From Lecanicillium sp. G3 (Eukaryota; Ascomycota; Sordariomycetes; Hypocreales; Cordycipitaceae): a stretch of 64,000 nucleotides of DNA. The position numbers and the translations under genes are program-made. The notes under the pieces are model-generated. The model was given only the letters and a program-made list of their open reading frames with translations. It ran no database searches and was not told where the DNA came from. Positions 1 through 10,836 of this stretch are shown here, one piece after another (positions within the stretch are counted from its first letter, which is position 1; each line of letters begins with the position of its first letter). The stretch covers positions 19,303-83,302 of the forward strand of contig JAZHPD010000091.1 in assembly GCA_037575805.1 (NCBI GenBank), given 5' to 3'.

Positions 1-1900
1 TGCATCAAGTCGCTCGATATCTTGAACCCATGGCCTGTCAAGCATGGAATGCGAGTTTCGGCGTTGTTCTACCAATTTCCAAACTTTAGAGGCAAGTTGG
101 GAATAGTGGATCATGGAGACCAGGTATTGATGCTCATGCTAAAATGGTTAGGAGTTGGAACGAGAGTCAGCGGGTGATGGACTTACGGGATATTCTAGAT
201 TTGGATCTATATCTCCTTCTTGGATCACGTAGGGCAGCCCAGTGTTGAAAGCCCAGCGGCGATCCAGTACGTAGGCCGACCAAAAGCTATTGAGCACATT
301 GCGCTTTTCTGCTGGATCAGCAATGGAAGCATAACCTGAAGTCCGATTCAAGCCAAGCTCGAGACATAACCGGCAAACCTGTCCGATGACGCGCCAAGCA
401 AGACTGTCCTCGTCGATGAGAAAACGGTAGCCCGCGTACAGGCACAAAAGAGGCAATATGGATGGATATGCTTTGTCAGCCAACAGTTTGCGGTTCAGAG
501 TCGCGTCCATGCTCTCGAACAGCCTCTGGGCTTCGGGACAGGGACCGTTGTCGCGGACAACCAAGGCACAGCACATTACCATCTTCAGCTCCAACGTTCT
601 GTCGTCATTGATGATATCGGTAGATCCTTGTTTGCGGAGTAAATCAAAGCGGGCAGCAACGTTGACGGAATATTGCCTGACAGCGACAATATCGAGAACT
701 GGGTACATGACGCCAATTTCATTGTCGTATTTGTCGAGGAGCTTGTCAACATCCTTATGCTCGTAGCCGAGAATGGGATCATTCCAAGTTTGGCCAGAGT
801 GGTTGGGAACTTGAACAGGAGCAGGAGCAGTTTCGGGAGGATGGGAAATGCCAGCTATGTTCATCAAGTGTGTTGTGCTCGTGGGGCCCCGGTAGCCACC
901 CGTAGACCTAGAACCGCTGGCTTGGTAGCTGGAGCCAGCAGAACTCTGAGCTGGTGAGGGCGCACTCATGTTTGGAGGACCAGGCGGGAATTGATCCATG
1001 GAGGGCAGAGTGTGGGGAGTGTCCGTCCGGGCAGGCTGAGATGATTGAAATGACTGAAGCGCCTTTTTGAGCTCGTTTACCTCATGCTGCAAGCTATCGA
1101 GCTTGAAAGTGATGCCTTTGTATTCTTCTGAGTCTTTGAAGGAGTTTGCACAGCAGTTTGGGGTGTACTGGCAGCTCAGGTTCATGGCACCGCATCGCTT
1201 ACACGGCGTTTCTCCATTGCACTTGATCTTGCGTCTCTTGCACTCGTTGCTAGACGACGGAATGGTTAGCAAGTGAATTGGAAAATTGAGGTAGTCGAGG
1301 GCGGGCTGCGTGGACAGCGCTGGGCTGGAGTTGGAAGCGAAATGGGGAAAGTAGAGTTTAATGGTACGTACCAGGCAATAGAAATATACTGTACATGCAA
1401 TATGAAAACAATTGATTAGCAAGAGCGAGAAGAAGAAATAAAGACAATCAAGTCGTTGTGCGTCGCTCTGTCGTCCCCCTCCCACCCCCATCAGCACGCT
1501 GGGTCGTGACAGGACAGGCTGGAGACAGGCCTTGCCAGGGCACACACACACACCGCACCCGCACACCGCGACGGGGCACGACTCTCGCCGCCCTCGCTCG
1601 GCTCTGCAACTCACTCACCTGGTTGCGCTTGCTGCGCTTGGGCTTGCTCGAGCCCGACGCAGTGCCGTCGTCGTCGGTCCTTCGCTTGCTGCCGCCGCGC
1701 GTTTCCGCCAGGCTGTCCGCCGCCGCGGAATTTTCTCCGTAGGACGCGGAACCGGGACTCGTATGCTGCGGCCCAAAGGCGGCAGCGGAAGCAGCAGGCC
1801 TGGGTGTGTCGTGGGTTACGCTGGGCGAGTTGCTGCTCAGTGGAACTTGAGTCTGGGCGAGGAAGCGCAAATCCGAGGCCTGCGCATCGATTTGCTCCAT
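1..1900 (-). CDS. Zn2Cys6 fungal transcription factor, C-terminus off the left edge
   Basis: Predicted nuclear DNA-binding regulator. Exons on the minus strand are 1900-1619, 1388-1372 (17-nt microexon), 1249-187 and 138-1, with the last continuing out of the window. The first ATG is at 1900; the frame upstream only offers TTG. The N-terminus (about 94 residues) is Ser/Ala-rich and ends in a basic stretch. The microexon plus exon 3 build a C-x2-C-x6-C-x5-C-x2-C-x6-C cluster, followed by a short heptad-like stretch (GITFKLDSLQHEVNELKKAL) typical of the dimerisation coiled coil. The downstream half looks like the fungal-specific transcription factor domain (PF04082 type), with 'WRVIGQVCRLCLELGLNR' and, in exon 4, 'SMIHYSQLASKVWKLVEQ'. 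The phases of all four exons agree. The target genes are unknown. Fumarylacetoacetase lies upstream on the same strand, with no evidence of a link. The family is sure; the specific orthologue is not recognised. Confidence 0.88.
1372..1388 (-). other. 17-nt microexon encoding the start of the zinc cluster
   Basis: On the minus strand an acceptor (...TGTACAG) precedes TATATTTCTATTGCCTG, which is followed at once by the donor GTACGT. It reads Tyr-Ile-Ser-Ile-Ala plus the first two bases of the first zinc-ligand Cys, whose codon is completed by the first base of the next exon at 1249. Without it, exon 1 (phase 0) cannot join exon 3 (which needs two bases) in frame, and the first Cys is lost. The flanking introns are 1389-1618 (230 nt) and 1250-1371 (122 nt). 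Confidence 0.85.
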
Positions 1901-3156
1901 TATCGGCTGGCCATTCAATTAGAAATGCTGTTTTCTTCTTGAAGGTGGAAGATCTGTACGATGATTTGACAGGCGGGAAGGAAGAGAGAAGAGAAAAATG
2001 ACAGCGGGCGAGCAAGCCAGTCAGTGCCCTGCCTGCCTGCCTGGCCCCCAGCCCAGGAATGGCCGAGTGTCTGCCACTCAAGCTAAGCCAGGTACAGGTA
2101 CAGGCAAGCGGGCGGCAGGCAAGCACTAACTGGTTCAACTAGTTAATTGCCAATTCGGCAGTCCCGTATCAGCCCGTACAAGCCCCGTACTCCAGTACCC
2201 CGGTACATATTCCACAGCTTTGCTCAGCTCCCCCAGACTATGCCAACACGTGACCGGGGTGGATTGAATTACAATGCATCTCAGTGGTCAGCCACACTCG
2301 TCAGCCACTAAGTCTGCTGGTAATATATTCAAAGTACATTGCTTCAATGATGAATGATTAAATTCTAAAATCACGAGAATGAATTAGTTTCTCAATTGAA
2401 TAGGTATCTGTAACAACCGTCGCCATGATATTTGAGCAGCCATCATCATCCACAACCCAAGTACTTGCTGCCTACCTATTAACGTGGTATAACGACGCCC
2501 ACACTGTCTGTGGCTTGTGCAAGGATATCCTTCCCAACTCAGAGGCTGAAACCGTAGCATAGCCTGTCTGTCTCAATCCCTGAATACGTACGGAGTACTG
2601 GGTATTAATAACTTCCCCAAGTACCGAAGAGCAACATTGGGGGCTGAGACAGGAAATCCGGATGCAAACCCCTACAGACATTCTAATTTGCCTTGCAGCA
2701 GATGCGGCCCGGCCGTCACAGCTGTCACATCTGTCACTCACACTCACCCGCCCTGCCCGCTCTGCGCGCTCTGGCATGCTTGCTGTCGGGTCTTTGGCCC
2801 GTGTCAGCGCGCAGTCATCCGACACCCCGGTGCAACCTCTCGCGTCCCAGTCTTGTGCCATTTCAAGTTGCGGCTGAGTTGTGGCGCTCAGGCTTCAGCA
2901 GGATCAATACCGGCCGCCAAGGAGGGAATCACTCTGTGCGACGGCAGTTCCCCGCAGTACTGTCATGCTTCAATGGGGAGCGAACTTTATGTTTACACGA
3001 CAGGACAAGATGAATCCTTTGTTTGGCATTCATGCTATGATGCAGGCGCATTATAATCCTCCATCTAAGCTATGTTCGTTTCTTGGGCATTTTGTTTATA
3101 TTCTTTCATAATTTTCATTCTTTTTCATATTAAAACCCACGCATGCCAACCGTCAC
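1901..3156. other. Intergenic: promoter and leader of the Zn2Cys6 gene, downstream region of fumarylacetoacetase
   Basis: No coding region is supported. The part next to the regulator has a CCTG-rich tract near 2028-2044, a run of GTAC-containing words around 2090-2210 and AACTAGTTA at 2137-2145. One TACGGAGTA lies at 2589-2597, the same nonamer that is concentrated at 60.7-63.5 kb. Confidence 0.6.
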
Positions 3157-4512
3157 TTACAGAGGCTTGGCAGGCAGAATGGTACCCTCGCAGTCGCCGA
3201 ATCCGATACGGACACCGTCCTTCTCGCAGTATCCGCGCAGAACGACGCTGTCACCGTCCTCTAGGAAGCGGCGGGTCTTACCGCTGCCGACGTCAAACTC
3301 CTGCTTGCCGCCGCTGCTCATCTCCAGCAAGCTGCCGCGCTGGTTCAGCTCGGTGCCGCTGATGGTGCCGGAGCCCATGAAGTCACCGGTGCGGATGTTG
3401 CAGCCGCCGTATGTGTGGTGGGCAACCATCTGGGGGAAAGACCATAGCAGGTTCTTGGACGACGTCTCCGCGACGACCTTACCCTCCGAGGCGCCCTCAG
3501 CTATAAACCGTCGTTAGCAGACCGCCGTCATTTCAATATGCTCTGGAACTTGAGTCGTAAACTTACGGGTAAGAGTGACAGAGAGCTGGATATCGTAGAC
3601 GTTCTTCTTCTGAGCCTCCTGAAGGTAAGGCTGGAGCTCGACGTCGTTGGGGAGCGCCTCGGTGCGGAAAGGTTCCAGGGCGTCGCCGGTCACAATCCAG
3701 GGGCTGATAGTCGAGCCAAAGTTCTTGCCGTTGAAGGGTCCGAGAGGGACGTACTCCCAGGCCTGGATGTCACGGGCGCTCCAGTCGTTGAGCAGGACGT
3801 AGCCAAAGATGTACTGGTCGGCTTCGTTGACGGGGACGTTGTCGCCGATCTCGGTCGACTTGCAGATGAAAGCACCCATCTCGAGCTCAATGTCCATGCG
3901 CCTGCAGGCGCTGACGGTAGGGACCTTGGTGGGCGCGGTGGCGTCGACCAGAATCTGGCCGCGCGGGCGGCGGATGGGCGTGCCCGAGACGACGATGCTG
4001 GACGAGCGGCTGTGGTAGGCGACGGGGATGTGCTTGTAGTTGGGCTGGAGGGCGTTGTCGGGGCCGCGGAAGAGGACGCCCACGGTGTAGGCGTGGTTGT
4101 AGCCGGCGTAGAAGTCAGTGTAGTCGCCAATCTGCATGGGGACGTGCATCGTCGCCTTGCTGGCGGGCACGAGGACCTTTTGCTTCAGGGCCTCATCGTC
4201 CTTGAGGAGGCCGCTGGCGCCCTCGCCCAGGACGCTCTGGAGCTCGGCGCGGACGGCGCGGTGCACGGCGCGGCCGGACTCGGCAAAGGTGTTGAGCGTG
4301 GGCTCGGCAAAGGCCTTGGCGCAGCCCTGGATGGCGGAGAGGGTCGAGGCGGAGGACTCGATGGCGAGGGCCTTGAGGTCGACGATGCTGTCGCCGATTC
4401 TCACACCGGCGCGGGGCGCGTCCGAGCCGACGGAGAAGATGCCAAAGGGCAGGTTGTGGATGGAGAAGTCGCCCCGGGCATCGGCGGGGACCCAAGACGT
4501 AGAGACGGCCAT
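3157..4512 (-). CDS. Fumarylacetoacetase (fumarylacetoacetate hydrolase)
   Basis: Hydrolyses fumarylacetoacetate to fumarate and acetoacetate, the last step of phenylalanine/tyrosine and homogentisate breakdown; expected cytosolic. Exons are 4512-3567 and 3500-3157, with a 66-nt intron (donor GTAAGT, acceptor TATAG), giving 429 aa, the usual family length. Family landmarks visible are 'DYTDFYAGYNHAYTVG' (metal-binding Asp and nearby His), 'IELEMGAFI' (metal-binding glutamates), 'LLNDWSARDIQ' (metal-binding Asp) and 'GPFNGKNF' (catalytic-region Lys), plus the C-terminal 'TGDFMGSGTISG' and 'GFGDCEGTILPAKPL'. The ATG at 4512 starts the conserved N-terminal domain; longer upstream readings are out of frame or lack conserved sequence. 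In many fungi this gene clusters with homogentisate dioxygenase and maleylacetoacetate isomerase, but neither is beside it here. Confidence 0.97.
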
Positions 4513-5230
4513 TGTGACTGTGTGGATGGATTGGAGATGAGGTGAGATGAGGGGAGAGCGACTATGCAGAGAAGAAAAAAACAAAGAGTGAGCTCGCTGC
4601 GGCTTAAAAGACGTGGCCGCGGGGTGAGAGCTGCCCCTCCTCGAGATACCAGTGTGTCAATGGTCTGGCGCCGGCCACCCACATTTGGCCACCCGGAACA
4701 AGGTACCCACCGCGGCGCAAAACCGCGGGGCTCCAGGTCTCTAAGCCGAACGGCTGGAAATGAATGATAGATGGGAGCAGGGAAGTCAGAGCTGCATTAA
4801 CTTCAAATATAATCACAAGAAGCTACAGGGTACGATTTGGACAAAAGAATTCATACCTTGAACCTCGTCGTGGCAGAGATGGAGGCCTTGATGTTGAATC
4901 GGCTCCCATGACGACGGAGCGGAGAAGCGTTCCGAGAACTGCTGTGCGCTAAATGAGGGTGTGGGATGACGCCGGAGGAATCGTGCCGAGTAATCGGCAA
5001 CAGACGATTAGTTCAGCATTAGCCTCGCAGCACTCCAAGAATATTGGTCAGGTCTGCCGCGTATATATGCAGCCCTCAGCTTGCTGTGTTCTGATTCTGA
5101 TTTGATCATAATATTGCAAGACAGATATTTAGTATTGCTATGCAGGGTTTCTTTTCTCTCATGACTTCCCTCTAAGTGAATCATGATGTGTACCTGCTGA
5201 AAGCCGCACGCGTAGTTTCAAAAATACCGG
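4513..5230. other. Intergenic: fumarylacetoacetase promoter
   Basis: 718 bp between the start of the hydrolase gene and the 3' end of the kinase gene. It contains two CCGCGG hexamers close together near 4709-4730, which could serve as CGG half-sites for a Zn2Cys6 factor, but this is a guess from base content. No coding sequence is supported. Confidence 0.5.
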
Positions 5231-6699
5231 TTATGATGCTAACGCTCGATGGTAGTCGGGAAGTGCCCATTTAGCTAACCAATCTGACTGAAGGACTTCC
5301 TCAGCAGTTGGCCGTTCAATAGGGTTGTAAGACAACATCCTGCGCATCAGGCTTATAAACGCTGTTGCCTCATCCTCACTCATCTCCACTTTCCTCAACC
5401 GTCGATACTTTTGTATGCCAGACTCAAGAGACTCGACCAAATTCGGCCACTGCTTTCGCTTGTAAGCCTCAGTTGGGTTGCCGAACTCATCAAAAAAGTC
5501 AGCTCTTCGTTGCCATTTCTCCCACCATTTGCGAGGCATGAGCCCGAGAACGTCGACTTGTTGTGCCGCAATCTCATCCTCACCGACAAAATCGGTGCTG
5601 AAAACAGCCTTCATCCCGATAACTTCCCACAATGATGTTGCCAAACTCCATATATCGGAGGAGTAGGTAAGGGGTTTATTTGGTTCAAATTTGGCCTCTG
5701 GGGGTCGAAATGCCAAAGGAGTATGGCAGTCTTTGCCCAGGCGCTCGTCAATGCCCGGTGCAAAGGACTCTCCAAAATCGCTCAATAGCAGCTTCGCGTC
5801 GGATATTTCAAATTCTGGCGCGTATTTTCCCAAGAATAGTGGCACCACAGCCTTTTCCGGGCAACTAGGCGGTAACGGCTGGCCGTCTGACCGGGAAATG
5901 GAAACTGTTTCAGGTTTTCCATATTGCTCATACAGCTCATCGATGGAAAGATTGTCGAAGTTTGCTGGGAGCTTCACTAATACATTGCTGAGGTGTATAT
6001 CTAAGATGAAAATACGGGTTAGTTATCAGTCTAACATCATTTTGGTGTTACGAATGAAATCTGCCTACCTCCATGAACAATGCCCTGGGAATGCGAGTAA
6101 GCTACAGCTAATGCAAGTTCATACGCTAGGGCATGGGAAACCTGGAGAGAAAATAGGCGACTGAAAGATATTTCTCTCATATTGGAGCGTGCAGGGCTCA
6201 CAGTGTAGCACTGATGCCTGCCGTTTGGGCCTTCAACTTCAAATTCGTCCAATATCTGGGGAACATAATTACCGCCGTCCATGATGTTGGGCTGCGATGG
6301 GCGCGCGTCTCGAAACACTTTCAAAATATTCGTTTCGCGTGGCCGCACTTTGGATATGTTGATTTTCAAGGCAACATATCGCTGTCGAAGCGTGTCGCGA
6401 GCGAGCCACACTGTCGAGTAGCCACCATACCCAAGCTTATCAGCGACTACATACCGGCCATGCAGCGTGTCACCAATCATTACAGGGTGATAGCCTCCAG
6501 GCCTATACCCGTCGAGTTTCTCAACACCATCAATCCAATTGTATTCAATTTTGTTCTCAGATCCCACGTTGGAAGCGAAGTGTTTGCGACTCAAACGGAG
6601 CAGGCGATAATGAGGCGCAACCAGGCTTCGTGAAGGCGATGGGGGGCAATAAAGCAGCGTTGGTGGGATTATGTTAAAACATGTTCGAATTGCTTTCAT
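5231..6699 (-). CDS. SRPK-like serine/threonine protein kinase
   Basis: Predicted protein kinase of the large fungal SRPK-like group. Exons are 6699-6069 and 6000-5231, with a 68-nt intron (GTAGGC...TTAG), giving 466 aa. The N-terminal 45 residues are basic and hydrophobic and could be a mitochondrial or membrane signal, which is uncertain. The kinase domain starts near residue 70: glycine loop 'LGYGGYSTVWLARD', then 'VALKI' with the ATP-binding Lys. The catalytic loop, joined exactly across the intron, reads 'VHGDIHLSNVL', so HGD stands where most kinases have HRD, as is common in this group. The magnesium loop is 'LSDFGES', followed by 'FRPPEA' and 'DIWSLATSLWEV'. SRPKs phosphorylate SR splicing factors, but fungal SRPK-like members are diverse and the substrate here is unknown. 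Confidence 0.9.
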
Positions 6700-7404
6700 A
6701 ATTTATTTTGCAGGCATATAAATGCAGAAGAGGCGTCGTCAAAGGGATATGTTATGGATGGGCTGAGTAGCAAAGCAATAGGCTTTCAGCGCTTGTTCCC
6801 CTAGTCGTGCGCCTCTGATTCACCGTCAATCACGTGAATTCATCGTGTAACAGACCAAGAGGTTCGTAACAGCGTATAAGAAGCAATTATAGTCCGTTAT
6901 GCTATTTAAGATTACCCAAAATGGGTGGAATGGCGGAGCTTTGACATCAATATTGTTCGACGAACGAGTCTTTTGGCAACGAAGCAAGTGTATTGCTTAC
7001 CCATAGCTCGGAAAAGCCAGTCTTTTGCTAACGTGGCCAGAAGGGGGTATGTGACGCTACAGCTCATGGTGGGGGTTCGCCAACGACGGAACCATCCCGC
7101 CCTCCCGCACCAGGCCCGACGGAAGCCGCCAGGAACAACGGCCCCGTACGATTCCGCACCATCCCGTCAAGCACGCAGTAACTGCCGTTCCTCTCATTCA
7201 CATTTCACGGAATGCGGATGGTTGTAAAACTGTATTTCAATTTTTTTTTTCCTATGACATTGATGGCTTTTTGTATTAAAAACCTTCCGACTCCTGAATG
7301 CAAGAAAAGTACATGTTATCTAGTGATATGTTCCCGATAATCCTTGTGTATATGATGAAATCCAAATCGCCCGCAAAACACCGAAGAAATGTGCAACCCC
7401 AGTT
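6700..7404. other. Intergenic: kinase promoter and downstream region of BFR2
   Basis: 705 bp with no supportable gene. An AT-rich stretch with a run of T lies near 7230-7250, on the 3' side of the BFR2 gene. Confidence 0.5.
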
Positions 7405-9075
7405 TTAGGCAAAGAGCTTGAAGTCGGCATCCGCCACGTCGTCCATGTCTTCATCGTCGTTGGCCTCTTCCTCGTTGAGCTCCAGCTTACGGCCAAACAG
7501 CGTGCCGAAGAAGCGGTCGATGGCGCTCTGCTCCCACGACCGCCTGTCCTCGGGGGCCATGAAGTTTTGCAGCTTCTCATGCACCGTGAAGCGCATTTTG
7601 CGGCCCTTGCTGGCCTTGCGATCCACGACCTTGCGCGTCCTGTTCTCGCGCGATGCCGTCAGCACCACCGATGGCACGGCGCTGGTCTGGTTCGCTGAAG
7701 AGTCGACGGTGCGCTGCTCGACGAGCTCCTTGAGCAGCAGTTGGTAGAAGTCGGCGTCGTCGAAGATGTTTTCGTCGTCTGCGATCTTCTTGGCGGCCTG
7801 GGCGGGTGCGCAGGAACGAGGCACGCGTGTGCGCTTCGCTAGGCGGTTGTCGGGATTGTTGAGCTGGTCGTGTAGTGACTCCACGAGTGTTTTGTTGCGA
7901 GAGCTGAGGCCTTTGGGCGCTATGATATTAACGCTCTGCACCTTGCGCGACCACTTCTCTAGGCACTTTTCGCGGTACTTCAGCGCGCGTCGGTCCTCCT
8001 CTTGTATTTGCTCCCATATTTGAGCACTCGTGGTGGAGATCTCGTAGTCTCGCTTTCTCTTATTTCCGGCGGCAACTTGACCAGTACAGTTTTCGCGGAG
8101 GCCGCTAATAGTATCCAGCAGTTTGATAGCCGCTGCCTCAGCGGCATCGTATGAGTCGGTTGTATCTTCTTCGCTCTCATCCTCCAACGCGTCGAATGTG
8201 TTCGCGGCAATAAGAGCTTTTTGTAAGCGGATACGCAGATTTAGCAATCCATCGTAGAGTTTTCGTTGCTTCTGAATGGCGGTTCCCTTCTCAATGTCGG
8301 CATTCGGCGATCTTCCGTTTGTGGTGGGCTTCGCTTTTGATTCTTCTTCCTCCTCCTCCTTATCTTCTTCGTCTTCCTCCTCATCTTCGCCTCCGTCCTC
8401 ATCCTCGCCTTCCTCATCATCCTCCTCGTCAGATTCCTCAGCTTCGCCGTCGATCAATGCTTCCAGACCGTCGTCAAAATCGTCCTCATCGGATTCCTCG
8501 TCATCTTCGTCGTCTTCGTCATCCTCTTCCTCCTCGTCTTCCTCTCCCGACCCCGACATATAGTCAGCCGCAGTGGCGCGCTTGCTCTTGGGCTTCTTTG
8601 GGTTCGAGCTGCCTCGGAAGACAAATTTTTGGAGCTTCTCATTGTCAGACTCGCCAAGCGCATCATCGCTGCTGATCTCAGAATCGTCTGCCTCAGCCGT
8701 GTCGGCTTCGAGGTTGGCTGTTTCGGGGTCGTCGTACTCTTCGTCGTCTTCTTCTTCCTCCTCATCGTCCTCGCCGGAGCTCTCTGCTTCCAGTGCGTTG
8801 CGGCTGACTTTTGAGCCTCTGTATTGCACGCCAAGCGAGCTACTGCCCTTGTCGCGCAGCTTGCTCTTGCCGACACTCAGATAATGTTCCGTGCCGGCAT
8901 TTTCATCGCCGCTTTCCTCGCTGCCGCTGGCTGCGACGTGATCGGCTTCGGGATCGTGGTCTGGCAATCGTTAGGATATGAATAGTTCGGGGCCAATTGC
9001 GAATCTATATTTACCCTTTTCAATGTGTTCGTCGAAATTCGCGAACAATTTGGCACGTCCCGCTGGCTTTCCCAT
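7405..9075 (-). CDS. BFR2: BFR2/AATF-like nucleolar protein (small-subunit processome)
   Basis: Member of the AATF/Che-1/Bfr2 family, which acts in early 40S pre-rRNA processing in the nucleolus. Exons are 9075-9015 and 8960-7405, with a 54-nt intron whose phases match (GAA AAG G|AC), giving 538 aa. The first exon encodes 'MGKPAGRAKLFANFDEHIEK', so the true start is here and not at the ATG just inside exon 2. Residues about 60-210 are almost entirely Asp/Glu/Ser with short Lys/Arg patches. The conserved part follows: 'LYDGLLNLRIRLQKALIAAN', then 'YREKCLEKWSRKVQ', 'FYQLLLKELVEQR', and the C-terminal 'KASKGRKMRFTVHEKLQNFM' and 'FFGTLFGRK' (TRAUB region). It is divergent from IND1 with 353 bp between the starts. 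Confidence 0.93.
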
Positions 9076-9428
9076 TTTTGCTGGCTTTGCGACCGTCTTG
9101 AAGATTGAAGCTTCACTTCGACCTGCCCCACGCCTGGAATTTTCTGCCCAGACTCAACTTTTAGGCGGTGCGGCGTGGCAGAATTTGCGCGCGTGGTTGA
9201 GCGGGTCTCCAAAGCCACTCAGCGGCGCGCCACTGTAAATCGCCTGAAGCTCAGCTAGCTGTTATTCAGTTACAGCATGTTTATATAACAACATTTTTCG
9301 CATCTTGTCGACATTTCATTGATTCTGCTATCGATATTGCCGATAGTTGATAGCTTCTATATTGTTGTGTTTTCCTTAACTCCGTTGTTTCAAGCTCATC
9401 TATCCTCTGGCAGCAGCCTCCTTTTACC
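9076..9428. promoter_or_regulatory. Shared divergent promoter region BFR2 / IND1
   Basis: 353 bp separate two divergent start codons. There is no room for an intervening gene, so the two genes probably share a nucleosome-depleted promoter. A GCTCATC word at about 9394-9400 is the reverse complement of GATGAGC, which resembles the core of the ribosome-biogenesis PAC element, but one short match is weak evidence. Confidence 0.5.
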
Positions 9429-10518
9429 ATGAGGCAAACGGCCTGTCGACTGTTCCGGAGATTCGGCGCTCTGGCGCATGAGAATCCATTGGTGAGTAAA
9501 GAAATAATTGTCAGTCCTTATGTCTTACTAAAATGAAAAGGGATTGCCTCGAACTGGTACGCCGCCGACGTGGGGCAAGAGACCGCAGAAGCGAAAGATA
9601 ACTGGCGTCGACAAAGTCATTGCTGTATCGTCAGCAAAAGGTGGTGTTGGCAAAAGCACAGTAGCAGGTACGTGATTTCCAATGATCCATGAAGACTTAT
9701 ACTTATATTGTAGCAAATCTGTCGCTAGCATTTGCTAGGCTGGGATTCCGAGCGGGTATTTTGGACACCGATATCTTTGGTCCTTCAGTACCAACATTAT
9801 TCGACCTCTCTGGTGAACCCAGACTGTCCAGCAGTATGTGTCCCGCCAATTCCATGCACAGTTTCAGTTTCTTACATTTCATAGATAATCAACTGGTACC
9901 GCTCACAAACTATGGAGTCAAGACCATGTCCATGGGATACCTCGTCGGCGAGTCGGCACCAGTGGTGTGGCGCGGCCCGATGGTCATGAAGGCCATACAG
10001 CAGCTTCTTCATGAAGTCGACTGGGGTGGTTTGGACGTCCTAGTTCTGGATTTACCTCCAGGAACCGGTGATACACAACTCACAATCACACAGCAAGTCA
10101 TTCTCGACGGTACGCATTTATCTTGGCTGTCTGTCTGGGGGTCCTTGCTAACGCTTCTGCAGGCTCCGTCATAGTTACGACACCGCACACGCTGGCGACA
10201 AAGGACGCCGTCAAGGGTATCAACATGTTCAAAACCGTGAATGTTGATATTCTTGGGCTCGTGCAGAATATGGCTCTTTTCACTTGTCCTCATTGCAAAG
10301 AGGGCACGCACATCTTCGGGTCAAATGAGAGAGTCGAGAAAATGTGCGCAGAGCACAGCATCGACTTCCTCGGCGATATTCCTCTGCACCCCAACATCGG
10401 AGATGATGGCGAAAAGGGCAAGCCAACGGTCGTCGCGGAACCGGAGAGCGAACGCGCTGACGCCTTTCTAAACATTGCAAAGGGGATTGTGCCCAAGATC
10501 GAGATGAGGGAAAGGTAA
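9429..10518 (+). CDS. IND1: IND1/NUBPL-like mitochondrial Fe-S P-loop NTPase
   Basis: Mrp/NBP35-family ATPase that carries iron-sulfur clusters. The N-terminal targeting sequence, the size and the pattern of cysteines fit the mitochondrial IND1 branch needed for complex I assembly. Exons are 9429-9491, 9541-9667, 9714-9833, 9885-10109 and 10163-10518; all phases agree, giving 296 aa. The first 20 residues are Arg-rich without acids ('MRQTACRLFRRFGALAHENP'), as in a mitochondrial presequence. The deviant Walker A is 'SSAKGGVGKSTVA' and is split by an intron just after it. Further blocks are 'DTDIFGPSVP', 'WRGPMVMKAIQQLL', 'LDLPPGTGDTQLTI' and the cluster-binding C-x2-C in 'FTCPHCKEGTHIFG'. Absence of an N-terminal four-cysteine domain argues against the cytosolic Nbp35. 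An AATAAA lies downstream at 10588. Confidence 0.95.
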
Positions 10519-10836
10519 CGGCGAGAGCCTGGAGCTGTAAAATAGTGTCAAATAGTGTAAATTATATGTACTGTGGTATTATTCCCAAATAAACTTATGG
10601 AACTGGCTAGGGCATATATAGCCAGATTGAACAAGATCCCTACATACTCGCGATCAAATAGTCTGCATGACAGAGCCAAGATGGCAGTTAGCCTCCGCAG
10701 TAATGGACAAGGAGCCTGGTTACCGTGAGGGAAGAAGTTGTCTGCGTATCGCGTTGCTTGAAACCATTTCCACCTAAACGCCAAAATAACATTTTCACCG
10801 TCGAAATTGATTGTCCTGTTGTGAGCACCAGATGCA
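10519..10836. other. Convergent 3' intergenic region IND1 / SPF30
   Basis: 318 bp between two stop codons. On the plus strand an AATAAA is at 10588-10593, suitable as the IND1 polyadenylation signal. No gene is seen. Confidence 0.5.

Noticed and set aside
3538..4545. 335-codon plus-strand open frame opposite fumarylacetoacetase
   Set aside because: It is the antisense shadow of a GC-rich, well-conserved gene; its Val/Gly/Asp-rich composition has no motif.
8276..8563. Poly-serine frame on the plus strand
   Set aside because: It is the complement of the acidic (GAA/GAC) region of BFR2.
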